DNA of 64,000 nt from Casuarina equisetifolia. Taxonomy: Eukaryota > Streptophyta > Magnoliopsida > Fagales > Casuarinaceae. A program made the translations under genes and the position numbers. Under the pieces are notes generated by a model. It was not told where the DNA came from. It saw only the letters and a program-made list of their open reading frames with translations, and did not search any database. The DNA lies in contig CM052355.1 in NCBI GenBank assembly GCA_028551475.1, positions 26,005,580 through 26,069,579 of the forward strand, given 5' to 3'. Shown here piece by piece: positions 17,421 through 28,973 of the stretch. How positions within the stretch are numbered: position 1 is the first letter of the stretch; every line of letters begins with the position of its first letter.

Positions 17421-20400
17421 CGTACTGTTGTAAACACATTATATTACTGAGATGTTGTACTAGCACAGGTCAAACTGATGTACCTGGCCTTAAACTTGTC
17501 ATATGTAAATATATCATGCAAACTGGTTGTTATTACAAATGAAAGAAAAAGGAGTCACCCTATGAAATTATTGTTCATTCTCGTGTGCAAGATCTGTAAC
17601 CCACTTTACTTACCCAGAAAGAGGATCAATCCGAAGCTCACTTTACTTATCCAACTTGTTCCAAATTTATAGGTTGCTCCTCAGATCAGCGTTTGGTTTG
17701 TGAGAGATTTAGACTCAGTTTGATGGTAAAGATGGGCTGAAAGCAAGTTAAACTACGTCCTTGAAAGTTGGGATAGAAGCTTTGGAGCTTTTCAGCAGGC
17801 ATCAGTACATAAAGAAGAATCAAAAAAGTATGAAGGGAAGAACTGATTTGAGCTAAAAAACACTCCTTTTTTGGGACTGTAAAACATGAACCACTACGTA
17901 CGTTTGAGGAATCTCCGCCGGTAATCAATATTTACACCGTCTGGTTCACCGTACAGCACTTTTCTGCACGTAACGGAGCCTTAAAGCAAACACGAACACT
18001 CTTCGACATTCATTAAAAGCCGGCTAACAACCCTGTCACAGCAAGCGAAGCAACACTAAATGTATTTCACTCCGGTGGAGAAAAAGAAGTACAGATCAGT
18101 AAAGGGAACGCTTCCCACGAGTAAACGACTGATGGAAAAGCTAAAAGGTTTCCCATTTCACCGAAATGGTGGAATTGATAAGCTGGAGAACTTGGTGGCC
18201 TTGGCCTATTGGCTTTCATGATATTCAAAATCACGTCATTGCCTTCTCTCGACGACGTCAAAATCGAGCATAATAAATGATGCCAGCAGAACAGCCTAGC
18301 AGAATGAATTCACCATGAATTCTTGTGATGAATTCTCCATGATTCGATTGATTTATAAAGTGTCCACGTTTCCCTGCTATGGACTAGAATATGCATGATC
18401 TATCAACCAAGGAAACACCCCAGAACAACTAACATATATTCATGCGTCATTTTGATTGTCTTTAGTGAAGATCTGCATCTGACTATCATAAAAAGTCCCA
18501 TAGCTTCTGGCCTCGTTGCAGCAGACAGATCAACAACTTGAATTCTTCTTGAATACCATTGATTAACAGAAAAGTTAGTGCTCTTTCTGCAACTAAAATA
18601 TCAAGAAAAGCTGCAAGGAACGGTGCATAAATGATGTAAGCAGGCTGTCATCAGAGCCCCCATGGACCACTTAACCTATTTGTTTTCCATTTGAATGGCA
18701 CTAAACGACGTGAACGTGGCCAATCTCAGGTTCACACAGACACAACGCTAGGCACAAAAAAAAAAAAAAAAGTTGCTCCATTGAGCTTGAAGACGCACTT
18801 GTCACCTGATTGGTGGTTCACATATCACAGACCCTGAAAAATTGAATGCGTAGAGGCTTAAGTAATAAGCATTAAAGTATCGCTCGAGGCTTGCGTGCGA
18901 GCAAAGCCTTTTTCATGATTAGCAGTCTTACAAGCCACGCATTAGATTGAGAAGCGTTACTTGGTCCAACCAACCTAGCTAAGTTTGACAGATATCGCAG
19001 GACAGTTAGTGTGAAACAGTGCAGGTTTCATTCTAAAAGGAGGTGGGGTTTGTGGTTGGGTTTTGTTTTGTAAGCAACTAAACTTCCACCTGCTGCTTAC
19101 TTAGTGTGTTTTGTTTACTTTTTTTTGGGAATTAGTTACAACTTCTATACCATTTTCTTTGATTCCCCCTTTTAACTTCTACTCCAAACCACCCTCCCCT
19201 TTTGGCTTTTATCATCACAGTTCCTGCTTTCCGCTCTATTTAATGCCCTTAATAATGAGCATATACCAAGAGCATATGTTGGCATGCTAGTGTTCTTTTC
19301 GTGCACGGGCGAAGTTGGAGAATAACGTGCTTTTAACTCTTTTTCAGCTCTACATCACGGGTATTGTACCCACACAAGGATGTAGCTCCTAATAAAAAAC
19401 AGTGAGGGTTTGCAACGTGTGACTCGTAAAAGTTCACATCAGGCTCAAATTTCAAACACAACTCGATTTGAAAGCCTTTGGGGATTGATTTGGATGCTGC
19501 ATTTTCGATTGTGTAATTATTGTAACTCTCCATAAGCAATTGATTTGACGGTGGAGTCGACTTCACAATCATCACAAAAAAAAAAAATTTGCAACATTTT
19601 CTTTCCATACAATCCAAACAAGAAATTGGTAATCAGATCTCGTACTCCCCCACGTCCATCTTTATCATGATTACTTTACTTGGGGGATACAAGTCCTCCG
19701 CCTTAGGTGAATCGATTCCGGGTTATGATTTAAAAGCATAAACACTTTTCTAGAAGAAAGTGAGCCGATTCTAGATTTGAAAAACCTTGGAGGTTGGTTA
19801 AAAAAAGGAAAGAATTGCATAGCATCAATGAATTTTGACTATTCCATTATTATTCTAGAAGCCCAAGAGTATATTCAACCGTAAATACTAATATTTTACA
19901 GCAGCCATGCCTATCAGGTGCTTACCAAATATTTGGACGAGCATCGTTTGGTGGTATACTTCGGAAAGAAAGAGGACCCATCATCCCAAATGAATCACTT
20001 TCTATGTATAAATTAGTCGCCACTCGTGTGGAAGATGGCGTGAAAGCATAAATCAGGTCAAGAAAAGCATGGTTTTTAGTAGAAATACAAAGTCTCCTAC
20101 AATGGGAAAGCCGAATGATCGCAATGTAATAGTATAACACCCATGGTTCGGAGAACTGGACCTTTCCAATGATTTAAAAAGTGCTCGTCAAATTAGTGGA
20201 TGTATTTCTGATATGGGTCTATTTTAAACTAAAGACGATAGGACTTTGGTAAAATTTTCACCTGTTTTTGTTTACAATCTGTAAAATGGATGAAAAACTT
20301 GGATCGAGTACAACTTTTTGACATTTAATAAGCACCCATTGTTCCTATATTGACTTGTACTTTTCCTCCATTCAGAAACTTCAGCTTTGACAGAAAAGGA

Positions 20401-20838
20401 GCACGGTGGCATTAAAAGAACAGTTAAAAAGGTTAAGGACAGATGCCAAAATTTCAACCATTTTGGTGGTTCAACCCACCCCATAACCTCGCCATTGAAT
20501 TCTGAAAAGCTGTCTTTTCAAACTCTATTCTTAAACAAACTAGAGAATCTGAGACGATTATCCGTCGAAGCTACCTTCTCCAACCCTCCCCCCCAACGCA
20601 TGTACCAAACAAAACTCCCAACTTGTATTGCATTTCCACACTCCTGTTCTTTCTCTTTACACGTGAATACGTGCCGGTTTGCCAAGCCATGACCGACTTG
20701 GCAATCCTAGCCGTCAACCCCACACCAGTTTGGACACGTTTTAGACTTGCGTTAAAGGAATTGTCAACTCTCGTGGAGAAGTAGAGAGAAGCTCCACCAA
20801 ACAAGATATATTCATCCTTTGTTTTTCTTCCCCCTGCC
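17421..20838. other. Intergenic between protease and kinase genes
   Basis: No gene recognised on either strand. The open frames are short and lack motifs. A poly(A) tract lies at about 18758-18772. The last 250 bp form the kinase promoter, with ACGT elements listed separately. Confidence 0.55.
20660..20673 (+). promoter_or_regulatory. Paired ACGTG elements (G-box/ABRE) upstream of the kinase
   Basis: A palindromic CACGTG lies at 20660-20665, followed by a second ACGTG core at 20669-20673. The pair sits about 180 bp before the TATA box and 240 bp before the kinase start codon. Paired ACGT cores are the classic ABA-response arrangement bound by ABF/AREB bZIP factors. MAPKKK17/18 genes are known to be induced by ABA, which makes the match meaningful but untested here. 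Confidence 0.55.
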
Positions 20839-20846
20839 TATATAAA
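20839..20846 (+). promoter_or_regulatory. TATA box of the MAPKKK gene
   Basis: TATATAAA lies 59 bp upstream of the kinase ATG in a short C/T-rich context. It implies a transcription start near 20870 and a short leader of roughly 35 bases. Confidence 0.7.
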
Positions 20847-20904
20847 TTCAGCTGTCAAGTGAATATCCCCTGCAGGGTCTTCTTTATTTTTTAGCATTCC
20901 CACA

Positions 20905-22179
20905 ATGAACTGGTCTAGAGGCCAGACCATCGGCCATGGCTCATCAGCCATCGTCTCCCTAGCCACCTCTCACTTCTCCGGCGATTTTTTTGCCGTCAAG
21001 TCAACCGAGCTTTCCCAATCTGAGTTCTTGCAGAGAGAGCGGAATATTTTATCCTCTTTGAGCAGTCCTAATGTGGTAAGCTACAAAGGGTGCGAAATTA
21101 CCATGGAGAACAACAACGTGCCTGTGTACAACCTTTTCATGGAGTACGTCCCCGGTGGCACGCTTACCGACGCAATTCGCTGCGTTGGGGGCCGGGTTGA
21201 AGAGTCGGTGATCGGATTATACACCCGGCAGATTGTTGAAGGGTTAGACTACTTGCATTCACGAGGGTTGGTACATTGTGATATCAAAGGTAGGAACATT
21301 TTGGTCAGCGAAGATGGTGTGAAAATTGCAGACTTTGGGTGTGCTAAGTGGGTCGACAAGGTGGAAGAGGACAAAGCCTCGCCAATTGGCGGCACGCCGA
21401 TGTTTATGGCACCGGAGGTGGCGCGTGGAGTGGAGCAGGGTTTCCCTTGTGACATTTGGGCACTTGGGTGCACGATCATTGAGATGGCTACCGGCGGTGC
21501 GCCGTGGCCTAAAATGGCTGACCCGGTAACGGTCCTGTACCGCATTGCGTATTCAGAGGAATTGCCAGAGTTTCCAAGTTGGCTGTCGGAGCAAGCAAAA
21601 GATTTCTTGGGTAAGTGCCTAAGGAGGAGTCCAAAGGAGCGGTGGACAGCTAGTCAACTTCTTAAGCATCCGTTTCTTGCGGAATTCAATTCCAGAGCAA
21701 AGCCGATTCAAGAATCTAATTCGAGGACCCCGACAAGTATTCTTGATCAAGGCTTTTGGAGCTCGCTGGAGGAGTCAGAGAGTCTGGGCAATCTCGTCAG
21801 CACACCCGAGGAGAATCCGGCGGATGACAGGATCAGACGGTTGTCGTTACTTTCAGGACTACCCAGTTGGACGTGGAACGAGAAATGGCTCACAATTAGA
21901 GGGAACAGTCCCGAGCAAAGCCATATTATTATGGAAGACATTGAAAGTGCAGCCTGTAGAATTTGTGGTTCAGCCAGAGATTCCATTATTGACGGAGAGG
22001 CAGAGCTGGAAACAGTTGGTGATGAGGGGTTATTGAATATTTCAGATGAAAATGTGCATATTAGGGGTCAAAATTTAGTGGGTTTCTGTAATTGTAGGAA
22101 GAGTAGCGTAGCTTTGAGCAATTTTAGCTTTGAGAGGGACAGGGGAGTTGTTTCTTCTTTCAAATTTAAGTTTTCTTAG
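20905..22179 (+). CDS. MAPKKK18-like: MAP kinase kinase kinase, MAPKKK17/18-like (MEKK subfamily)
   Basis: Single-exon Ser/Thr kinase of 424 aa. The kinase domain fills residues 3-259. Landmarks are the glycine loop GHGSSAIV (10-17), ATP-binding K32 (FAVKS), GTLTDAI, the catalytic loop HCDIKGRN with D126, DFG at D143, the activation segment GGTPMFMAPE and DIWALG. HCD in place of HRD is normal for plant MEKK-type kinases. The remaining ~165 residues are a low-similarity tail, as in MAPKKK15-21. Known members phosphorylate group C MKKs such as MKK3 in ABA signalling. That role is inferred here from family membership and from the ABRE-like promoter elements. The start is the first ATG after the TATA box, with no upstream ATG in frame. 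Intact, with no anomalies. A (TC)-rich microsatellite follows the stop at about 22195-22224. Confidence 0.93.
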   Translation: MNWSRGQTIGHGSSAIVSLATSHFSGDFFAVKSTELSQSEFLQRERNILSSLSSPNVVSYKGCEITMENNNVPVYNLFMEYVPGGTLTDAIRCVGGRVEESVIGLYTRQIVEGLDYLHSRGLVHCDIKGRNILVSEDGVKIADFGCAKWVDKVEEDKASPIGGTPMFMAPEVARGVEQGFPCDIWALGCTIIEMATGGAPWPKMADPVTVLYRIAYSEELPEFPSWLSEQAKDFLGKCLRRSPKERWTASQLLKHPFLAEFNSRAKPIQESNSRTPTSILDQGFWSSLEESESLGNLVSTPEENPADDRIRRLSLLSGLPSWTWNEKWLTIRGNSPEQSHIIMEDIESAACRICGSARDSIIDGEAELETVGDEGLLNISDENVHIRGQNLVGFCNCRKSSVALSNFSFERDRGVVSSFKFKFS

Positions 22180-24157
22180 TTCATAAACCAATCATCTCTC
22201 TCTCTTTCTCTTTCTCTTTCTCTCATGCACACCGACAGGAAGAGGCACAAATTCACTTCTCCCGGCGGCAGGTTCAAATGTAAATAATAAGAAGCAAATT
22301 CGTTGACAAATCTTAAAGTCCCACATCTTATCCTGTTCATATTGATTTCCTTCGCTGCCTCATCCTATCCTCTGTTACAGTTTACCAACCCAAAGGCACT
22401 TTGGGCACGTCCAGTGACAGACACAAAATTCAACCAATAAACAGTGCCAAAGCCAATCTGGCCATTTCCAATATGCAATCATACGCCCCTCAACTCTACT
22501 TTTTTGTTATGTAAATGTGAAGCAACTTCTGTGGCTCAAAAAGGTTGCCTATCTGGCATTACAGCTACAGAGTTGTCAACCACCTTGTCTGTCTCCCCGC
22601 TTGGTAGGTAAAACAGGATTAGGTTCCATTAGGCAAGTGGGTCATCAAGCCACATACAAAATTACATTTTAAACTCCCTCCAGTGCTTGGACTGTTTGAT
22701 GAACGCCCTATTAGGGAAACTGCTTTGCATATAGGGTGAGTTTTTATTCAGTTAGATTCTTGGCTTTTACTCAAATTGAAATCAAATCTTTCATATATTT
22801 GGGCAAGCGAAGACTTAGTTTAGAAAACCAGAGTACATTTTAGCAGTAGCTGGAAACACAGTGGAAGCTTAAGGTTATAATCAAGTTATCTTGCGTTAGA
22901 CTTGTTTGTTAAGATCATATTCTGAAAAGATGTAACAGAAGCAAAGATTGGAGAGAAGTCATGCTTATAACTAATTGAAAGACACACGCCACCAAATAGA
23001 GCAAAGATCATCAGTGCACCAACAAGACATTTTCGATCTTCAGCTACAGGAAGAAGATTTGTCATATAATTGGTTGAAGATTCGTATATTGCTCACACAA
23101 CAGCCACTTCCTGCTTCAGACCTGCCTTTAAAGAATGGTCCTGAAAGAAACAAAGAAGAAAGAAAGGAAAAAAGTTAGCTAATCCATAATTACAAGACAC
23201 CTAGGACCCATCTCTTAGGACCGACCACTGCACAAACTAGACCATGTAAACAACTAATTTTACTTATGTTAAAGGGCTAAAGATGAGAAATTTTTACCAT
23301 CAATCTTAGTGCAATGTATATGAAAACGTACGGCAGGGTTCTTTCTTCACTGCTTTCGTTGAGCTTCCATCATCACCCAACAAGTTTTACTGCAGATACG
23401 ACAAATGTCTGCACGCTAAGAGCATCACGCAATATCTGGTTTTCACTTCAAGAAACTGAAGAAGGATACTCCTTTCGAAGGGGAGCAATGATGGAAGAAC
23501 ATCTAGCCCAGATGTCAAAAAATATATTCAGATTCTAGGTTTAAACAGTTCCCACTTACCAAACCATCTTACATTGTTTTTTGTATAGGTGGCAAGCCAC
23601 ACCACTTGAAGCTCCTCTTCTCTCTCTTGCCGCTACCGTAGATTACTTTCTACTTGGGAAACTGAGTTGTAATAGTGATGAAAACTGTCCATAATGAGCC
23701 TAAGATGCCCAGTATCCGCATGATACTCCCACATTTATAATTGGTCAAAATGGCTATTGGAATTAAGCACTTTTTCCAATGCCAAGTCCCCCCCTGAAGC
23801 TGAAAAGATGCAGCTCCCTATGTAAATGTTAGTGTGGGCAATAGTGAGCCCTGAGGGATTAGACAAACAGGTCAGTAATTAGAACTACACCTTGATCAAC
23901 CTAGTACAAGGAGTTTTATTGTTCACGGGCGCGAATCTCTCATTGAATCCAGATGATAAAAGGCTCTCGGTACGATCAGCCGCAAGCATTACTGAGACGA
24001 GAAAACACTGCAAAGAGAACACAAAAAGATTCATCTCAGTCGTTGGATTATCTCGAGAAATGCATGAAAAGTTCTTAGCCATTAAGGGGGAAGATAAAGA
24101 ACAAGGAACAGTACCCAACTTAAAACTCCTTGATCTGAGGATTTAAAATGCTTTAAT
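22180..24157. other. Gene-poor interval downstream of the kinase
   Basis: Starts with a CT-rich simple repeat in the kinase 3' flank. Several short open frames exist, but I recognise none, and their plus- and minus-strand translations are equally uninformative. Transcribed noncoding sequence cannot be excluded. Confidence 0.5.
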
Positions 24158-25208
24158 AGTTTCTGTTAACGTCCAAGCTTCACTTCCTCAAGCATCTTGC
24201 CAACAATTACAATTACAAGTGAGTTTTTTTTTCACTCACGTATCAGTGTTGAATCTAAGACTAAGAAATTCCAAACAATCCTTATTCATTACTAAGCTAA
24301 ACACTTGTTCATTATCTAAAAAGAATTAGGCTTATGAAATATTGAACCCAAGACCATCTTGAATCGGTCGGCTTAGAAGCAATGTGCGCAGGATATAGTC
24401 CTATTTTCTCAGTAGAGATCATGAAAGCGGTGTTCCTTCATCGTTGGTTTAACTTTTAATTATTGAACGAAAAAGTATCCAAGCAAACCAATTGGAAGCT
24501 TGTACACTTCACTGCTTTTTTTCGATCTCTTGAGAAGCTAAATACAGCACTCTATGCTTGCCCCCACGGGTTAGGATGTCGAATGGAAAATTCTTACAAG
24601 CAATTACAATGCTGAGTCTTCTTTCTTTTTTATTTGGGCGATGTCAATGAGAATTGGGAACAATATTGGATCTCTTTTTATCTTTATCCACACATTCGGA
24701 ATTTGGGAGTTCTATGGTTTATGGAAATGCAAGTGTTCGACAGCTTATTTATTTTTTAAAATTAGTTCCTAAAGAAGATATATCCTTTACTTTAAGAATT
24801 ATTTTCTATTAAGCTTTAGGTAGTATAGAAAAATCGACACCCATTATTTCTTATTGCAGCTAACATAGGTTACAAACTTCATCAAATGGGAACTACATCT
24901 TTTTGCATATATGAAGTGTCATTTCAAATCTAAACTTTAATATTACATTATAATTTTTTTAAAATAGTTTGTAAATGAATGATAAATCTTTCATTTTAAA
25001 GAAATTTATTAAAAAAAATCTACGTATATGAAATAACTCACATTGTTCAAAAAAAGGAAAATCAATTCATTGGGATGTTGTGCGGACAGCCATTTCACCC
25101 TAAATAAGCGTTATAAGGCTATATCCTTTGTTTTATTCCTTTCCATGCTTGTAATTGCGAGGAGAAAGTATCTTTTCGTTGAGTTTGTTCTCTTCTACTG
25201 CCAAAGAA
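24158..25208 (+). repeat. Dispersed repeat, copy 1 (pair with 28586-28973)
   Basis: The block opens with agtttctgttaacgtccaa at about 24158. It then matches the second copy strongly from about 24873 to 25208, through shared strings such as gacagccatttcacc, ttccatgcttgtaattgcga and tctactgccaaag. The intervening ~700 bp has no counterpart in the compact copy at 28586-28973. One reading is an element interrupted by an insertion here; another is an internal deletion in the other copy. No coding potential recognised. Confidence 0.6.
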
Positions 25209-25273
25209 GATGAGAAGTTCTAAAAGGTGGACTCTTACCGGAGTGTTCCGACACAGTTTTGTTTCAAGACAAA

Positions 25274-25383
25274 CATATCGTAAGTGCCAAGCTCATACAA
25301 TTAAGCAACCCATGCTATTCAAAATGCTAAAACAAACGTATCGTGAGTGCCAAGCTCATACATATCGTAAGTGCCAAGCTCAC
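25274..25383 (+). repeat. Short minisatellite-like triplicated motif
   Basis: A motif of about 24 bp (tatcgtaagtgccaagctca) occurs three times, at about 25274, 25337 and 25361. The last two copies are immediately adjacent and the first is 63 bp upstream. It gives a TYRKCQAHT-like peptide in one frame, but the frame is short and has no other protein character, so I treat it as noncoding. Confidence 0.65.
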
Positions 25384-27837
25384 ACCCGTTGTGCCAATAT
25401 ACACTAAGCTGGAAAGACTATTATGAAGGGCTCAATAGCGAACATAACCTGTCAACTATTCATGTGCCCACGTATAAGTTCGATGTCATATACACTTAAA
25501 AAAGAAGGGAAGAACTGTGGCGGAGCTTTTGGAGGAGGTAGAACAGATTGGATTTCGGAACCGGGGATTAAAGTGATATAACCTACTAGGGCACTTAAGA
25601 AGGATTCTCGTAAACAGAAGGTATGAAAGATCAAAGATTGCATGTAATCAGATGCCCTTTGGTCATAAAAGATGAATGAATATATTGTGGTGTACCACCC
25701 ATAGAAAACCAGAGTCGAGATTTGTTTGCAGCACGTTGCCATGTTCACCCCTTCACAATTGTTATATAACATACTTTTTTTCAAAATTTCTAAAAAGTCA
25801 TCATGTTCAAATAGCTAAAAAAAGCACATCTTACATGTATATATAACATAGATATAAAGGTACGTATCTTTCCAAGGATTATGGTGTTAAGAAAGTCCTT
25901 TATTTTCTTAAAACCGACTTATAAAGGGGGATGTGTATTTTATTTTAAAAAGAATTTTTAATCAAAATTTTTGACAATATGAAATACATTTTACACCATC
26001 ATTAACATGCTTTTTCGTAACTAACAGGGGGTAGGAGCTTTATCATGGCGGTAATAAGGGTGTCACCTCGTAAGGTTAGACTTAATATCATATTAGTAAA
26101 AGTCTTAAAACTGATTAAAGAAGAATAAGTATGTGTTTTATTTTAATTAAAATTCTAGACAATATAAACCACTTTTTTCACCTTTCTTAACCTGTATAGA
26201 ATCTACTTCCTTCTATTCCCTACTCTTGCTCCGTCCTAGTATCCTATTCAAAAACCAGGCCAAACTAACCACAAAATTCACGGATAGAGAAGGGAAAAAA
26301 AAAAAAAAACCCGACACAAATAAGCTCGGGACACAGAACATCATTCCGATGTTGGCGAATCTGAAATAGCTTTAAGATTTTATGTCGATTACCTCAGATG
26401 CTTTTTCTGTGACAAGTATTTGGCAAAGACTACTGTTCACTACACCATTAATATCACCTGATTCTTGTTCGGAGTTGACGCCAGGTCACTACCGGATAAG
26501 AGCTGACTAAGCTTGCAAGCCTTATTGGGACGCTGTCGTTTTGTATTGTAAATAGTAAATAAAGAATTATGATAGATTAGCTGTTGTAGGAGTCAACAAA
26601 ATGGTGTTATATAATTAATTCATAAGAGTGCAAATAGTAGGTAATCAAGGCATGGATGGAGAAGTTTTACGACAATAATGAAGGTCATAAAACAATGGCG
26701 TGCATGGCTTACCCATATTGTGTCTTTGATTTTCAGAGTTAAGAGATGATTATAGGATTGCACGAGTGGAGTACAGTCATTTAAAGCGTAGGGCCTTTCT
26801 ATTAGAAGCTGGTTCAACTATGCAAACCTTCAATGATAAGCAAATTTGTGTTTCCTATTTAACATTATGGTGAAATACTTGCATAACTTAGAATGAACAT
26901 ACCAATATTGGTTACTATAGGTAACTTTCCTACTGACATGATTGTTTATCGTGCTTTGATCACATGAAAGAACTAATCTACAATAGACTGCTTTTAAGTG
27001 TAAGAGAACATTTGGATGACACTGTTGGGCTATCACCTGAGAGCCCACTTAAAGTCTGTGGGCCCAATCTTGTTTTGTAAATACTGTGTAGTTTCATTTT
27101 TACGGTATAAAGTGTGTATAAGTGATTTGAGTAGACTTCTATAACTTATTCTTTGCAAGTGTGGTTGAGACCAACACGTGGTTATGTATTTTTTTTTTTT
27201 TTCTCTTTTGAACTTATTGGCTTTCCAATATTGTGTTGCAGTACCTGCTGGTCCTTCAAGGTACTACTTGACCCTTTTTAACTTGCTGATAATTTTTGCA
27301 TTGTCGGAAATGGTTGAAGTTTGGGTGTTGTTTGGTGCTTTATTGTACTTGGTGTTAATGCCTTTCTCGCAAGACCCCTGCACAAGAATATCTTCACTGA
27401 ATGATATCGTAGCCTTTGGTGGATGTTTAAGGGGATAGGGATATTTCCGGATAGTCAAAGATCTGGATCATTTTATCGAAATAAAGTTATCAAACTACCT
27501 TAGGGAGTTCAAAGAAATCCCAATCGCAACCAGTTATCATCTTCCTCTTTCGATAGATCTACAACCAGTTTTGAAATGGCTACTACAGGTGACCAAGACA
27601 CAAATCCCTTCAGAATCCATTATTTCTCTCCCCAAATGACATTTCGGGGGGCAGTCTTCTCCATAATCAACCTCTTGAACAAGTCTAACTATAACATATG
27701 AAGTAGGCAAATAAGAAATAACTTAAAAGGGAAGAACAAATGGGGATTTATAGATGGTAGCTTCCCCAAACTAGCTAGTGATCATGAAGAAGAAAACAAT
27801 GGGACAAATGCCACTTAATAGAGGCTATTTGGCTTTA
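25384..27837. other. Gene-poor interval
   Basis: AT-rich with short open frames only. The 86-codon frame at 27178-27438 is hydrophobic at its start, but it begins at a non-ATG codon in a T-rich stretch and matches no family I know. A homopolymer A run lies at about 26297-26309. Nothing else supported. Confidence 0.5.
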
Positions 27838-28570
27838 AAAAATTGGTATATCCACCTTCCCAGTTTAAGAGAAGTCAATGACATTATCATCTAACCAAAT
27901 CCATATCAACTTCAATATAGGTAGAATCTAGTGTCCACCCTATAATAAAAAATAACAATCATAAATTATTGGATCGTATCAAGGTTTAACTTTGATACTA
28001 CTTGTCATATATTTAGACTTCATCTCAAATGACTAGCTTTAATTAAGAAAAGTAACAAGCTTGTTAAAATGACTAAATTATTCCACTTGCCTTTTGAATA
28101 TTAGAGAAGTTGATGATATTATCTCCCAACCAAATTTAAATTACCCTTGAAACCCTAAGTGGAGTCTAGAAAAATATAACCTCAGGAGACTCTTTGTGCT
28201 CCAAACGCTTGATGTTTGTCCTACTGAAATTTAATGGTAAATTAAATAATAGTTTTGTTGCTCTACTCATGTTTTACTCAAGTACAAAACGGAAATATCA
28301 GTCTTCCTCCTCTAATCAAACAACTTAACTCAAATTTAATTTTGTTTTAAATTTTCTGACACTGTCTCAACTCCTAAACATAGTTTGGGAAAATATACTC
28401 ATCATGCTAAGTGTTTCAAATGCTTGGTATACATCTTGCCAAAAATTTCTATTAAATTCTTGCTTTATTCATGCTTCACTTGAGTACAGAACAAAAATAT
28501 TAGTCTTACTCCAATCAAATAGCTTAACTCAAATTTATTTATTTTTTTAAATTTCTTCGACACTTGCAAT
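27838..28570. repeat. Degenerate tandem/direct repeats (~195-225 bp spacing)
   Basis: Two related pairs are visible. One pair shares agagaagt(c/t)(a/g)atga and attatc(a/t)(c/t)c(t/c)aaccaaat at about 27870 and 28105. The other shares cttaactcaaattta and actc(a/t)(a/t)tca-type blocks at about 28260-28384 and 28455-28570. The copies have diverged. The region is probably the decayed noncoding part of a transposable element and has no recognisable coding sequence. Confidence 0.5.
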
Positions 28571-28585
28571 GACCAAAAAAGTCCA

Positions 28586-28973
28586 GTTTCTGTTAACGTC
28601 CAAACAAAGTGATGAATAAGCTTCGTCAAGTCGGAATTGCATCTCCTTGCAAACTACTTCAAACTACGACTTTTGTATATATGAAGTGTTATATTAGAAA
28701 ATTTGTTCTCTTTTTGAATTAGTTTATTAAAAGATGATATATCTTTCACTTTAAAGAAATTATTAAACAAAATTTATGTATGAGAAACAACCCACATTGT
28801 TCTTAGTAACAAAAAGAAAAGCCAAATTCGTTTTTTAGGAAGAAGTGTAGACAGCCATTTCACCTTAAATAAGAGTTATATGGCTACATCCTCTGTTTTA
28901 TTTTTTTCCATGCTTGTAATTGCGAGGAGAAAGTGTCTTTTCATTGAGATTGTTCTGCTCTACTGCCAAAGCG
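28586..28973 (+). repeat. Dispersed repeat, copy 2 (pair with 24158-25208)
   Basis: Opens with agtttctgttaacgtccaa and ends with ctctactgccaaag, the same end block as copy 1. Both copies lie in the same orientation, about 3.8 kb apart at their right ends. It is about 390 bp long without an open frame. The size suggests a nonautonomous element, but terminal repeats were not established. Confidence 0.6.

Noticed and set aside
25210-25407. Small repetitive peptide (TYRKCQAHT repeats)
   Set aside because: The triplicated DNA motif explains the peptide repeat. There is no signal peptide, promoter or conserved context to support a gene.
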